Source of the DNA: PVC group bacterium
GTDB lineage: Bacteria > Verrucomicrobiota > Kiritimatiellia > CAIKKV01 > CAITUY01
Reading direction: 5' to 3'
NCBI GenBank assembly: GCA_945870225.1
Contig: CAMBRF010000001.1
Span: 124,001-188,000, forward strand
Length of the DNA stretch: 64,000 nucleotides
Below the pieces are notes generated by a model. That model made no database searches. It was not told the DNA's origin and worked only from the letters and a program-made list of their open reading frames with translations. The stretch's first letter is position 1. Each line of letters starts with the position of its first letter. This document shows, in pieces, positions 26,233 through 35,189 of this stretch. Made by a program: the position numbers and the translations under genes.

Positions 26233-28263
26233 ATGAAGGATATTGCTGTTAGCGACGTCAGGAATTTTGTCTTAATGGGGCATACGGCGAGCGGCAAGAC
26301 AACCTTGGCTGATGCCCTGCTGTATAAGATGGGGGTCAATGACCGCTTGGGGTCGGTGGATCAGGGGTCCAGTCTGGGGGACTACACTGACGAGGAGAAA
26401 GCGCGTAAAACAACTATCTATGCCAAGTCTTTCTGTGGCCTCTACAAGAGTTCGGATGGCCACAACATGGACATCGTGTTTTGCGACACGCCTGGTTATG
26501 CGGATTTTTTTGGTCAGGTGATTCAGGCGAGTCGCATTGCGGGGGCGGCCTTGATCACGGTGGATGCCCATGCCGGCATCCAAGTGGGGACAGCCAAGGC
26601 GTGGAAGCAGGCCGATGCCCTAGAACTGCCTCGTACCATTGTGGTGACGGGTCTCGATCGCGAAAATTCCCCTTTTGAGAAGGTTATGGCGGATATCAGG
26701 GCCATGTGGGGGGCGCGTTGTATTCCCGTGGTGATCCCCCTGCCGGATGGCAGTGGGGTGATGGATGTTTTGGGTTGCTCCAATCCTCCTGGTTCTGTGA
26801 GTGGACTGATCAAAGATGCCAAGAATGCCCTTGTGGAGATGGCGGCGGAGACCGATGACACGCTGATCGAAAAGTATCTGGGGGGGCAGTCTCTGACGCC
26901 GGTAGAGATCTCGGACGGACTACGGCATGCCGTGTTTGAACGTAAACTGGTGCCGGTTTTCGCGTGCGCGGCGATTAAGAATGTGGGGGTGGCGGAACTT
27001 CTCGATGGTATCGCCCGCTTTTTTCCTTCCCCAACGGACCGTCCGATGAAGGATGCCGAGGGTAAGCCGATAGATCCCTCGCCCAAGGCTCCTTTTGTGG
27101 GTTTCGTATGGCGTACGGTCAACGACCCCTTTATCGGCCATATGAGCTTTGTGTACGTCTGTGGCGGGACTCTGAAGTCAGACATGGAGGTGCTGAACGT
27201 CAACAAGGACCAGAAGGAGCGTATTGTCCAGTTCGTCGCTCTGAACGGCAAGAAGCAACTCCCCATTGCTGAAGCCGAGGCCGGCGATATTGTGGCGATT
27301 TCAAAGTTGAAAAACACGGTTTTGGGTGATGCGCTTTGTCAGAGTGGTGCGCGCGCAACTTTTGAGCCGTTCCATTTCCCCAATCCGGTCATGTGGTATG
27401 CGGTGTTGGCGAAGACTCAGGGGGATGAGGATAAGATCGGAACGGCCCTGCATCGTCTGGCGGAGGATGATCCGACCATCCGGTTGGATCGCAATGTTGA
27501 CACTCACGAAACGATCCTTTCGGGTATGGGTGATACGCATCTGGCGGTTGCGGTGGAACGTATGCGGAAGCGTAACGGCGTGGATGTCACACTTAGTACG
27601 CCGAAGATTCCATACCGGGAAACGATTACAGGCCGGGGTGACGGGCATTACAAACATAAGAAGCAGTCCGGCGGTCGAGGGCAGTATGGCGAAGTCTACC
27701 TGAAGGTTGAGCCTCTTCCTGAAGGGGACTCGGAATGGTTCAAGGATGCGATCGTGGGGGGGGTTATTCCTCATAATTTTGTGCCGGCCGTTCACAAAGG
27801 CGTGCTTGAAGGCATGACGCGGGGCGCCTTGGCGGGATTCCCGGTGGTGAACATCAAGTCCATTGTTTACGATGGCTCGTATCACGATGTGGACTCGTCC
27901 GAAATAGCCTTCAAGATCGCGGGCGGGCGGGCTTTCAGGGATGCCATGACCAAGGCCAAACCTGTTCTGCTGGAGCCGATCATGAGCGTGAAGATCACGA
28001 TCCCCGAGCAGTTCATGGGTGATGTGAATGGCGATATGAGCCACCGGCGTGGCCGGATTGTCGGCATGGAAGTGGTTGAGAATATGCAGGTGATCACGGC
28101 GGATATCCCCCAGGCAGAATTGTTTACCTACTGCGCGGAATTGCGCAGCATGACGGGGGGGAGGGGAACGTTCGAAATGTCGTTCGCCCGTTACGATATT
28201 GTTCCGGGTAGCGTCGCGCAAAAGGTGATGGCGGCCACCGAAAAGGTGAAGGAGGAGGAATAA
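26233..28263 (+). CDS. Elongation factor G paralogue (EF-G-like GTPase)
   Basis: 676 aa translational GTPase with EF-G layout: GTPase domain (1-about 270), domain II, domain III, domain IV starting YRETITGRGDGHYKHKKQSGGRG, and domain V. P loop GHTASGKTT (16-24). Two G motifs deviate: G3 is DTPGYADF, with Tyr89 where canonical EF-G has the catalytic His, and G4 reads VTGLDRE (139-142 TGLD) instead of NKxD, losing the Asn and Lys that read the guanine. The Tyr is common in EF-G2-type paralogues; the altered G4 is less so. Good ribosome site (AAGGAAAGG). The role in elongation or recycling is unknown. Confidence 0.9.
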   Translation: MKDIAVSDVRNFVLMGHTASGKTTLADALLYKMGVNDRLGSVDQGSSLGDYTDEEKARKTTIYAKSFCGLYKSSDGHNMDIVFCDTPGYADFFGQVIQASRIAGAALITVDAHAGIQVGTAKAWKQADALELPRTIVVTGLDRENSPFEKVMADIRAMWGARCIPVVIPLPDGSGVMDVLGCSNPPGSVSGLIKDAKNALVEMAAETDDTLIEKYLGGQSLTPVEISDGLRHAVFERKLVPVFACAAIKNVGVAELLDGIARFFPSPTDRPMKDAEGKPIDPSPKAPFVGFVWRTVNDPFIGHMSFVYVCGGTLKSDMEVLNVNKDQKERIVQFVALNGKKQLPIAEAEAGDIVAISKLKNTVLGDALCQSGARATFEPFHFPNPVMWYAVLAKTQGDEDKIGTALHRLAEDDPTIRLDRNVDTHETILSGMGDTHLAVAVERMRKRNGVDVTLSTPKIPYRETITGRGDGHYKHKKQSGGRGQYGEVYLKVEPLPEGDSEWFKDAIVGGVIPHNFVPAVHKGVLEGMTRGALAGFPVVNIKSIVYDGSYHDVDSSEIAFKIAGGRAFRDAMTKAKPVLLEPIMSVKITIPEQFMGDVNGDMSHRRGRIVGMEVVENMQVITADIPQAELFTYCAELRSMTGGRGTFEMSFARYDIVPGSVAQKVMAATEKVKEEE

Positions 28264-28273
28264 GTTCCCGCCG

Positions 28274-29182
28274 GTGAATCCCTTCGCCTCATCCTTGGAT
28301 CATTGTGAGTTATGCCCGCGTCGATGCGGAGTCAACCGGCGGGCGGGGCAACGCGGTTATTGTCGCGCCGGTGAACGGATGGAGCTTTACAGGTTTGGCG
28401 CCCATAACGGGGAGGAACCGCCGATTTCGGGGGAGCGGGGCTCCGGGACCATTTTTTTCAGCCGGTGCACATTAAGGTGTTTATACTGTCAGAATTTTCC
28501 CTGGAGTCAGGAAGGGGAAGGCCGCGAGTATGTAACTGAGGGGTTGGCCGACGTGTTGAGGCGGCTGGCTGCGGAGGGCTGTCATAATTGGAACCTGGTA
28601 AGCCCGACGCCTTGGCTTGAGGGAATCCATGAGGCTTGGTCCGCCGTAATAGCGGGTGGCGTCCGGCTTCCTTTGGTGTACAATACCAGCGGCTTTGAGA
28701 GGATTGAAACGGTCCGGAAGCTAGAGGGGTGGGTGGATATTTATCTTACGGACCTCAGGTACTCACGGCCCGAATCGGCGGAGGAAGGGTCCGGAAACCC
28801 TGCGTATGTGGACGCGTCACGCAAGGCGCTCCTTGAGATGTGGCGGCAGACGGGGGCCCTTGAGACGGATGGCAACGGCGTGGCAAGACGGGGGACGATC
28901 TGCAGACTGTTGGTGTTGCCGGGTAAGGCGGATGAGGCCGTTGCGAGTTTGAACTGGCTTTCGCAAACGGTGGGAACCGAGATTCCCGTCAGCGTCATGG
29001 CGCAATATACGCCGGCGTACAAGGCGACGGAACGGGAGCCATGGAAACGGCGGCCGACAGCGGCCGAATATGAGAGTGTTGTCGAGGCTGTGGACCGGTT
29101 GGGCTTCACAGCAGGGTGGGTGCAGGAGTATGAGACTCCAAGCCCGGATAGCTTGGTTGGATTCAAAATGCGTCCGGAATAG
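28274..29182 (+). CDS. PflX-like radical SAM protein (COG1313)
   Basis: 302 aa. A Cys-rich N terminus (CELCPRRCGVNR...GYCRAG) is followed by the radical SAM cluster motif C-x3-C-x2-C in CTLRCLYCQNFPWS. It resembles pyruvate formate-lyase activating enzymes but belongs to the uncharacterised PflX branch, and no glycyl radical enzyme is nearby, so the target is unknown. GTG start 10 bases after the EF-G paralogue stop suggests co-transcription. Confidence 0.87.
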   Translation: MNPFASSLDHCELCPRRCGVNRRAGQRGYCRAGERMELYRFGAHNGEEPPISGERGSGTIFFSRCTLRCLYCQNFPWSQEGEGREYVTEGLADVLRRLAAEGCHNWNLVSPTPWLEGIHEAWSAVIAGGVRLPLVYNTSGFERIETVRKLEGWVDIYLTDLRYSRPESAEEGSGNPAYVDASRKALLEMWRQTGALETDGNGVARRGTICRLLVLPGKADEAVASLNWLSQTVGTEIPVSVMAQYTPAYKATEREPWKRRPTAAEYESVVEAVDRLGFTAGWVQEYETPSPDSLVGFKMRPE

Positions 29183-29218
29183 CCGGACCACAGCAAACGT
29201 AGAAAGCGAGGAGAGCTC

Positions 29219-29974
29219 ATGAGCGGGCATAGTAAGTGGAAAACGATTCAGCATAAGAAGGGCGCTGCGGATGCAAAGCGCGGGAAGATTTTCAGCAAGA
29301 TGGCCAAGGAATTGATGGTGGTGGCAAAGGCCGGGGGCGGGAATCCCGACACGAATACATCGCTCCGCAACCTGATTGTGCGTTGCAAGGCCTCCAGTAT
29401 GCCTAACGAGAACATCGACCGGGCCATCAAGAAAGGCACAGGCGAACTGGCGGCGGATATCATGGAGGAAATCTCCTATGAGGGTTTTGCCGAAGGAGGC
29501 GTGGGTGTTGTGGTCAAGGTGTTGACCGACAACAAGAATCGCGCAGCGGCAGAAATCCGGCATATTTTCAGCAAGCACGGATCGAGCTTTGCCGCTCAGG
29601 GCGCGGTTTCGCGGGGATTCCGCCGGAAAGGTCAGCTTTATGTTGATGCCGCGAGCGTCGAAGAAGACAAGTTGATGGACATTGTTTTGAATGCCGGTGC
29701 GGATGACATGGCGAAGGATGGAGATCAGTTCGAGATCCTGACCGACCCGAACGCGTTCAATGCGGTGATGGAGGCGCTGGAAAAGGCCGGCATCAAGACA
29801 AGCGACTCGGAGGTGCGGCTAGTGCCTGATACTTATGTCCCGGTCACCGATAAGGTCATCGCCAAGTCCGTCATGAGGTTTGTTGAGACGCTGGAAGATA
29901 ACGATGATGTGCAGGACGTCTACACCAACATGGATATGGACGACTCGGTTCTGGCGGAACTCGACAAGGAATAG
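29219..29974 (+). CDS. yebC: YebC/PmpR family protein
   Basis: 251 aa, full length. Begins SGHSKWKTIQHKKGAADAKRGKIFSK, the family signature, with NENIDRAIKKGTGE and YEGFAEGGVGVVVKVLTDNKNRAAAEIRHIFSKHG. Family members are transcription regulators or help translation at polyproline stretches. Ribosome site GAGGAGAG. It precedes ruvC-ruvA, a conserved yebC-ruvCAB arrangement. Confidence 0.95.
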   Translation: MSGHSKWKTIQHKKGAADAKRGKIFSKMAKELMVVAKAGGGNPDTNTSLRNLIVRCKASSMPNENIDRAIKKGTGELAADIMEEISYEGFAEGGVGVVVKVLTDNKNRAAAEIRHIFSKHGSSFAAQGAVSRGFRRKGQLYVDAASVEEDKLMDIVLNAGADDMAKDGDQFEILTDPNAFNAVMEALEKAGIKTSDSEVRLVPDTYVPVTDKVIAKSVMRFVETLEDNDDVQDVYTNMDMDDSVLAELDKE

Positions 29975-30015
29975 GTCCGCCTGGGGCGGGACGGTCATCG
30001 GGATGGAAGAACATC

Positions 30016-30513
30016 ATGCGCGTGCTCGGCATAGACACCTCCTTGCGTTCAACGGGGGTGGGCGTGGTCGAAAGCCGGGGCAGCACGATGACCGCGGTCG
30101 AGCATGGTCGCATTCATAATGCGGATCGTCTGTTGCTCTCGGAATGTCTTCGTCGTCTTGATGCGGGCATCCGGGAACTGATCACCCGCACGCATCCCGA
30201 TGTGGCGGCGCTGGAGGATATCTTTTTCTGCAAAAATGCCCGGACCGCCATGGTGCTGGGCGAGGCGCGTGGTGTGGTGATTGCGGCCTGCGCGGCCTCG
30301 GGGCTTCCAGTATTCGCCTATGAACCGCGACGGATCAAGAAGGCCATTGCGGGTAACGGGGCCGCCGACAAGTTGCAGGTTCGCAAGATGATCATGGCGC
30401 TGCTGGCTTTGAAGGATGAGCCGCAGGAGGATGCCGGCGACGCCCTGGCCATTGCGGTTTGTCACCTGCATCACCAGACGTCGTTTGCGGCCCTTGAACC
30501 CAAACCGATTTGA
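30016..30513 (+). CDS. ruvC: Crossover junction endodeoxyribonuclease RuvC
   Basis: 165 aa Holliday junction resolvase. Catalytic acids are in LGIDTSLRSTG (Asp7-type), ALEDIFFCKN (Glu) and EDAGDALAIAVCH (two Asp). Lies 42 bases after yebC and 6 before ruvA; ruvB is separated from it by the ABC pair at 31-35 kb. Confidence 0.96.
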   Translation: MRVLGIDTSLRSTGVGVVESRGSTMTAVEHGRIHNADRLLLSECLRRLDAGIRELITRTHPDVAALEDIFFCKNARTAMVLGEARGVVIAACAASGLPVFAYEPRRIKKAIAGNGAADKLQVRKMIMALLALKDEPQEDAGDALAIAVCHLHHQTSFAALEPKPI

Positions 30514-30519
30514 GGTGTC

Positions 30520-31119
30520 ATGATTACTTTTCTGGAAGGCGTTATCGAGGATAAGCAACCCACCCATGTGGTGATGAATGTGGGCGGGGTTGGGTATGAG
30601 GTTGTTATTCCGCTCAGCAGTTATGACCGTCTGCCGGGAGTGGCGGAACGATGCCGTATCCTGACCTATGATCATATCAGGGAAGATGCCCACCAGTTGT
30701 TTGGGTTTATGACCGAGGGGGAGCGGCGGATGTTTGTGCTGCTGCTGACGGTGTCAGGGATCGGGCCGAAACTGGCTCTGACCACCTTGAGCGGACTTAC
30801 AAGTCGGGAACTGAAGGTGGCGATTGCAGAGGGTGACGTCAAACGCCTGAGCTCGATTTCCGGGATCGGCAAGAAGACGGCCGAGCGCATGGTGGTTGAA
30901 TTGCGCGATAAGTTTGGAGTGGGTGAGGTGTTGGACGCTTCATCCGGAGCGAAGGTATTCTCGGAGACGGACGTCAAGCTCCGTGATGCGATTTTGGCAT
31001 TGATTTCACTCGGGTATAAACGGGCTGAGGCTCAGGAGATGGTGACGCGCGTGATGAGCGATTCCACCTCCGGTCAGGAATCGGTCGAGGAACTGGTTCG
31101 CAAAGCTTTGGCGCGATGA
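30520..31119 (+). CDS. ruvA: Holliday junction DNA helicase subunit RuvA
   Basis: 199 aa. OB domain begins MITFLEGVIEDKQPTHVVMNVGGVGYEV; helix-hairpin-helix motifs are VSGIGPKLALTTLSG and SISGIGKKTAERMVVELRDK; the C-terminal UBA-like domain that contacts RuvB is DAILALISLGYKRAEAQEMV. RuvA tetramers load RuvB on junctions. Converges with the ABC genes 47 bases on. Confidence 0.96.
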   Translation: MITFLEGVIEDKQPTHVVMNVGGVGYEVVIPLSSYDRLPGVAERCRILTYDHIREDAHQLFGFMTEGERRMFVLLLTVSGIGPKLALTTLSGLTSRELKVAIAEGDVKRLSSISGIGKKTAERMVVELRDKFGVGEVLDASSGAKVFSETDVKLRDAILALISLGYKRAEAQEMVTRVMSDSTSGQESVEELVRKALAR

Positions 31120-31166
31120 AAGCGAAGGGATGGTCCTCTGCCCTATTCGGCGGCGACCCGTGTCGA

Positions 31167-33029
31167 TCATTCAGGGGCCACGGTGCCGGTCTGTTTTGAC
31201 GCAGGGTGGCCACCCAGACCCAGACGGGCGAATTGACGGTAGAGATTGGAGTAATGCCCTCGCTGCATGAGGAGTTCCGCATGGGTGCCGCGTTCAACTA
31301 CTTCCCCCGCATCAAGGACCAGTACCTGATTGGCATTCCGGACCGTGCTTAAACGATGCGCGATGACGAAACACGTCCGACCCTTGAGGAGTTGGAACAG
31401 CGCTTTTTGAATGCGCACTTCAGTCAGGGTGTCCACTGAACTGGTGGCCTCATCCAGGATGAGGATACGGGGATTGGCCAGAAGAGCACGGACAAAGCAA
31501 ACCAGCTGCCGCTGGCCAAGTGAAAGACCGCCGCCATGTTCCCCAACGTGGGCGCGCAGCCCGTGTGGTAACGCCTCGAGGATATCGAGGCAATCGAGGC
31601 GGCGAGCAGCCTCCATGACCTCCTCGTCCGTGGCAGAGGGACGGCCAACTCGGATATTGTCCAGGACGGTTCCGGTGAACAGGAAGTTCTGCTGCTGAAT
31701 GATGGCCATGTTGCGGTGCAGGCATTCTCCCTTGATGTCGAGGATCGAGACATCGTCAATCAGGATCTCGCCCTGTGTAGGGAGATAAAATTTCGCAATC
31801 AGGTTGATGATGGATGTTTTACCGCTGCCGGTATGTCCCACGATGGCTATCGTCTGTCCAGGGTCCGCAATCAGATTCACATCTTTCAGGACCAGCCGGT
31901 TCGCGTTGTAGCCGAATGTCAGTCCCCGACATTCGACACGTCCCCGGATCTCCGGAAGATTGCGGGCGGTGGGGCTATCCTTCCATTCGGGTTCCATATC
32001 CAGCAGCCGGAACACGCGTTCGGCTCCGGCCATCGACATCATGGCCTGATTGTAGAGGGTTCCCAGACTTTGAAGCGCGGAGAAGAAGACCCCTGAGAGA
32101 AAGAAAAACTGAATGAGCGTTCCCACGGCAACGGGTGCGGCGTTCCGGAAGGCGAGATGCGCCCCGGCTACCATCAGTCCGGCAGTGACCAATTGTGAGC
32201 TGAGTTCAAGAAGGGGCAGGAAAACTCCTGAGGTTCGAGCCATATCCAGACTGTAACGGGAGTGATCGGTGATCAACTCGTGAAATAGATCCGCGTTGAT
32301 CGACTGCCTTGCAAACCCCTGGGTGACGCGAATGCCAGTCACCGATTCGGCCAGGGTGGCCGTGATGCGGCTGAAGCTTTCCTGTGATGCGCGTGTGGCC
32401 TCGCTCAATCGCCTGCGAAAAATGCGATTCAGAGACCAGACCACCGGAGCCATGATCATGACGACCAGGAACATGTGGACATCGATCCAAAGCATAAGGG
32501 TGGCTGACACAAGCGCCTGGCCTCCCTGAACGCATCCGACGAAGAATACATCCTGAACACCCGCCCGCACGGCCTCAACGTCGCTGGTCATCCGGCTGAT
32601 GATGCGGCCGAGCTTGGTGTGGTTGAAGAAGCTCATCGGCAGGGTCAGCAGGTGCTGGAATAGTTGGAGTCGCAGGTCGTGAATGACCAGCTCCCCGATC
32701 ATCTGCCCCATGCGGATACGGAAGAAAAAGGTCACCTGTGTGAATAGAGCCAGCGTGGTGAACCCAATGCATCCCAGAAACGTCCCGCTGATGCTGCCGC
32801 GGCTGATGGGACCATTGATGATGGCGCCCATGGCCCAGGCCAGCACGGGGAGCTGAACCGAGCGAAGAATAACGGTAAAGGTCAGCCAGTTCCGGAGCCG
32901 GCTGTGGGGGCGTGTATAGATAAATAACCTGCGGATCAATCCGACATCGAGAGGGCGATACGGGGCGTCCTGGTTGTCGTCACGTCGGACCCGGGTCAGG
33001 GTGAGGGCATTGCGGGGGGGCTGGGTCAT
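31167..33029 (-). CDS. ABC exporter half-transporter, consensus Walker B, degenerate signature
   Basis: 620 aa: six-helix ABC transmembrane domain (about 45-340) then NBD. Walker A GHTGSGKTS, Walker B ILILDEATSSVD with the catalytic Glu intact, H loop VIAHRLSTV. The signature is LSLGQ, with Leu504 in place of the first Gly of LSGGQ. Its start overlaps the stop of the upstream ABC gene by 4 bases. Together the two defects place one degenerate ATP site, as in heterodimeric exporters such as TM287/288 or BmrCD. Substrate (lipid, drug or peptide) cannot be told. Confidence 0.93.
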   Translation of the reverse strand: MTQPPRNALTLTRVRRDDNQDAPYRPLDVGLIRRLFIYTRPHSRLRNWLTFTVILRSVQLPVLAWAMGAIINGPISRGSISGTFLGCIGFTTLALFTQVTFFFRIRMGQMIGELVIHDLRLQLFQHLLTLPMSFFNHTKLGRIISRMTSDVEAVRAGVQDVFFVGCVQGGQALVSATLMLWIDVHMFLVVMIMAPVVWSLNRIFRRRLSEATRASQESFSRITATLAESVTGIRVTQGFARQSINADLFHELITDHSRYSLDMARTSGVFLPLLELSSQLVTAGLMVAGAHLAFRNAAPVAVGTLIQFFFLSGVFFSALQSLGTLYNQAMMSMAGAERVFRLLDMEPEWKDSPTARNLPEIRGRVECRGLTFGYNANRLVLKDVNLIADPGQTIAIVGHTGSGKTSIINLIAKFYLPTQGEILIDDVSILDIKGECLHRNMAIIQQQNFLFTGTVLDNIRVGRPSATDEEVMEAARRLDCLDILEALPHGLRAHVGEHGGGLSLGQRQLVCFVRALLANPRILILDEATSSVDTLTEVRIQKALFQLLKGRTCFVIAHRLSTVRNANQVLVLDAGEVVERGTHAELLMQRGHYSNLYRQFARLGLGGHPASKQTGTVAPE

Positions 33030-34933
33030 CGGGCCTCCCTGCCCGCCGGTGCGGCGACAAGCGGGGTTGAGCCAGGTTCTTTTCCTAATAGGCGGAGGCT
33101 CTCCTCATCCACGATCTGGAGGGCGGCCAGGCGTTGGTAGGCGCCCTGGCTGTTCGAGAGGGTTTGATGGGTCCCGGACTGGACGATGCGGCCGCGGTCG
33201 ATCACCAAGATCAGGTCGGCGCGCCGCAGTGTGCTGAGACGGTGCGCGACCACGAAGGTGGTGCGACCACGCATGGCGTTCTCCATGGCCTCCATGATGT
33301 CGTATTCGGTCTGGGGGTCGATCGCGGCGGTGGGATCGTCGAGAATCAGGATGGCCGGATTCAGAAGAATGGCCCGGGCGATGGCCAGACGCTGACGCTG
33401 CCCGCCGGAGAGATCGGAGCCTCCCTCGCCCAGAACGGTGTCGTAACCATTGCGGAGGTCCATGATGAATGTGTGCGCCTGGGCAATCTGGGCGGCGCGT
33501 TCAATGGCTTCGCGGGAGGCGGTGGGATTGCCGAAGGCAATATTGGCGGCAACCGAGTTGCTGAAGAGGAAGCTCTCCTGGAAAACGATTCCCACATTCC
33601 GGCGGAGGTCGTTCAGGTCCAGTTTCCGTGTATCGATCCCATCCACGAGAACGTGGCCTTTGACGGGGTCATAGAAACGAGGAATCAGGCTAAGAAGCGT
33701 ACTCTTGCCGGAGGCGGTCGCTCCGACGATGGCCAGGCACTGCCCGGGCTTGGCTTCAAAGGAAATGTCGCGCAGCACTGGGTTCGCAGGTTCGTAACCG
33801 AAGGACACATGGTCGAAGGTTACTGCGCCCAACGCCCGCGGCAGAGGAATGGCACCTGGCGGGCTGGCGATCTCAATGGGGGCATCGAGGACTTCGAACA
33901 CACGGCGGGCGGAGGTGAGGCTTTCCTGGGCGCTGTTGGCTATGTTCGAGATGGTGGCCACCTGGCCGGAAAATTGCTGAAGCAGTCCGGCAAACACCAC
34001 CAGTCCGGCACCCAGGGGTAGTTCGCCATGAATGACCAGATAGCCGCCGTAACCCAGAAGAATGACCAGATTCACCTGGGTCATGAATCCGATGGAGGGC
34101 GTGAAACGGCTGACTTGTTCGATGAGCCACTGTTTCTGAGTGAAAACTTCACGGTTGGCGGTCGCGAACCGAGTGGTGATTTCGGGTTCACGCGCGAACC
34201 CCTTGACCACCTGGATGCCTTGGACGGTCTCCGAAAGGGCGAGGATCATGTTGTCTACGAGCTCGCGATTGCGACGGAAGGCGGGGCGGACCCGGCGTGT
34301 GAAAATGCTGGTCAACAGCCATAGAAGGGGTGTGGTGCTGAGGCAGTACAGCGTCAGGGAGGGGTGAATGCTGATCATGTAGAGCAGGTAGAACGCCAGA
34401 GAGAGGATCATGATGATCCCCTGCATCATCACGCCGTCGATGAACAGTCGCGTGTGTTGCACGTCGCCTGTCACGCGGTTGATGATGGATCCGCTGGCGT
34501 TGTCATCGAAGAACCGGAAACTGAGGCGTTGAAGCTTGTTATAGACCTCGGAACGAAGGTGTACAACGATCTGGCCTTGCAGCAGCTTGGCGAGTTGAAT
34601 GGAATAGCCAGCGTTCAATATAGCGCGGATGAAGGCCAGTGCGAAAATCGAGGCCGCAATAGCGACCACTACGCCCATGGGGGGCCAGACTGAGGGCGGG
34701 GTCAAGCCAAAGGGCCATCGGGGAAGGGGTGCTCCGGGCTGGACATGGTGGCGGATATAATCGATACCGAGCCCGGTCAGGCCCAGTCCGCTCAATCCGA
34801 GAACCAGAAGCGCAACCTGCAGCATCAGCACCTTGATGCATCCCGTCCGGAAGCGCCAGGTCAGATGCAACAAGCGCTTGATCAGCGCTCCGGTCGGAAG
34901 TTCGGCCGTATTGTTTCGATTATCGTTCGCCAT
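33026..34933 (-). CDS. ABC exporter half-transporter, degenerate Walker B
   Basis: 635 aa: transmembrane domain (about 25-360) and NBD. Walker A GATASGKST, intact signature LSGGQ in DLSGGQRQRLAIARA, H loop VVAHRLSTL. Walker B is AILILDDPTAAID, with Asp533 where hydrolysing NBDs have the catalytic Glu. Pairing this Walker A/B with the LSLGQ of the partner gives the non-hydrolysing site; the other composite site is fully consensus. First gene of a two-gene operon inserted between ruvA and ruvB on the opposite strand. Confidence 0.93.
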   Translation of the reverse strand: MANDNRNNTAELPTGALIKRLLHLTWRFRTGCIKVLMLQVALLVLGLSGLGLTGLGIDYIRHHVQPGAPLPRWPFGLTPPSVWPPMGVVVAIAASIFALAFIRAILNAGYSIQLAKLLQGQIVVHLRSEVYNKLQRLSFRFFDDNASGSIINRVTGDVQHTRLFIDGVMMQGIIMILSLAFYLLYMISIHPSLTLYCLSTTPLLWLLTSIFTRRVRPAFRRNRELVDNMILALSETVQGIQVVKGFAREPEITTRFATANREVFTQKQWLIEQVSRFTPSIGFMTQVNLVILLGYGGYLVIHGELPLGAGLVVFAGLLQQFSGQVATISNIANSAQESLTSARRVFEVLDAPIEIASPPGAIPLPRALGAVTFDHVSFGYEPANPVLRDISFEAKPGQCLAIVGATASGKSTLLSLIPRFYDPVKGHVLVDGIDTRKLDLNDLRRNVGIVFQESFLFSNSVAANIAFGNPTASREAIERAAQIAQAHTFIMDLRNGYDTVLGEGGSDLSGGQRQRLAIARAILLNPAILILDDPTAAIDPQTEYDIMEAMENAMRGRTTFVVAHRLSTLRRADLILVIDRGRIVQSGTHQTLSNSQGAYQRLAALQIVDEESLRLLGKEPGSTPLVAAPAGREAR

Positions 34934-35077
34934 GCTTACTCGTTACCCTGATCAGGACCAGCTCGTCGTCTCGGCATCACGACTCGAATTTGCGAACAAT
35001 GCCGTGTGCCATGCCGCCCGCCCGTGAAGCCGAGGGTAGGATGTGTAGACCTTGATTTCAAGATGAGAAACATCGGA

Positions 35078-35127
35078 CCTGACACGGCAGCCTGACACGG
35101 CAGCCTGACACGGCAGCCTGACACGGC
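35078..35127. repeat. 13-bp tandem repeat, about 3.8 copies
   Basis: CCTGACACGGCAG repeated at 35078, 35091 and 35104, with a final partial copy from 35117. It sits in the 256-base gap between the divergent ABC operon and ruvB, 4 bases before a TTGACA (35131). The rest of the gap includes the palindrome CTTGATTTCAAG (35051-35062) but no gene. Confidence 0.9.
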
Positions 35128-35189
35128 TCGTTGACAAGAGGGCATGGGGGTATTACCTTCGTTGCCACGTGACACGAAGGGTTTGAACC

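Noticed and set aside
33134-34021. Long plus-strand frame opposite the ABC transporter
   Set aside because: Shadow of a gene with clear Walker and signature motifs; no RBS or similarity.
35131-35156. TTGACA...TATTAC as a ruvB promoter
   Set aside because: Spacer is only 14 bases; no acceptable -10 box at 16-18 bases.
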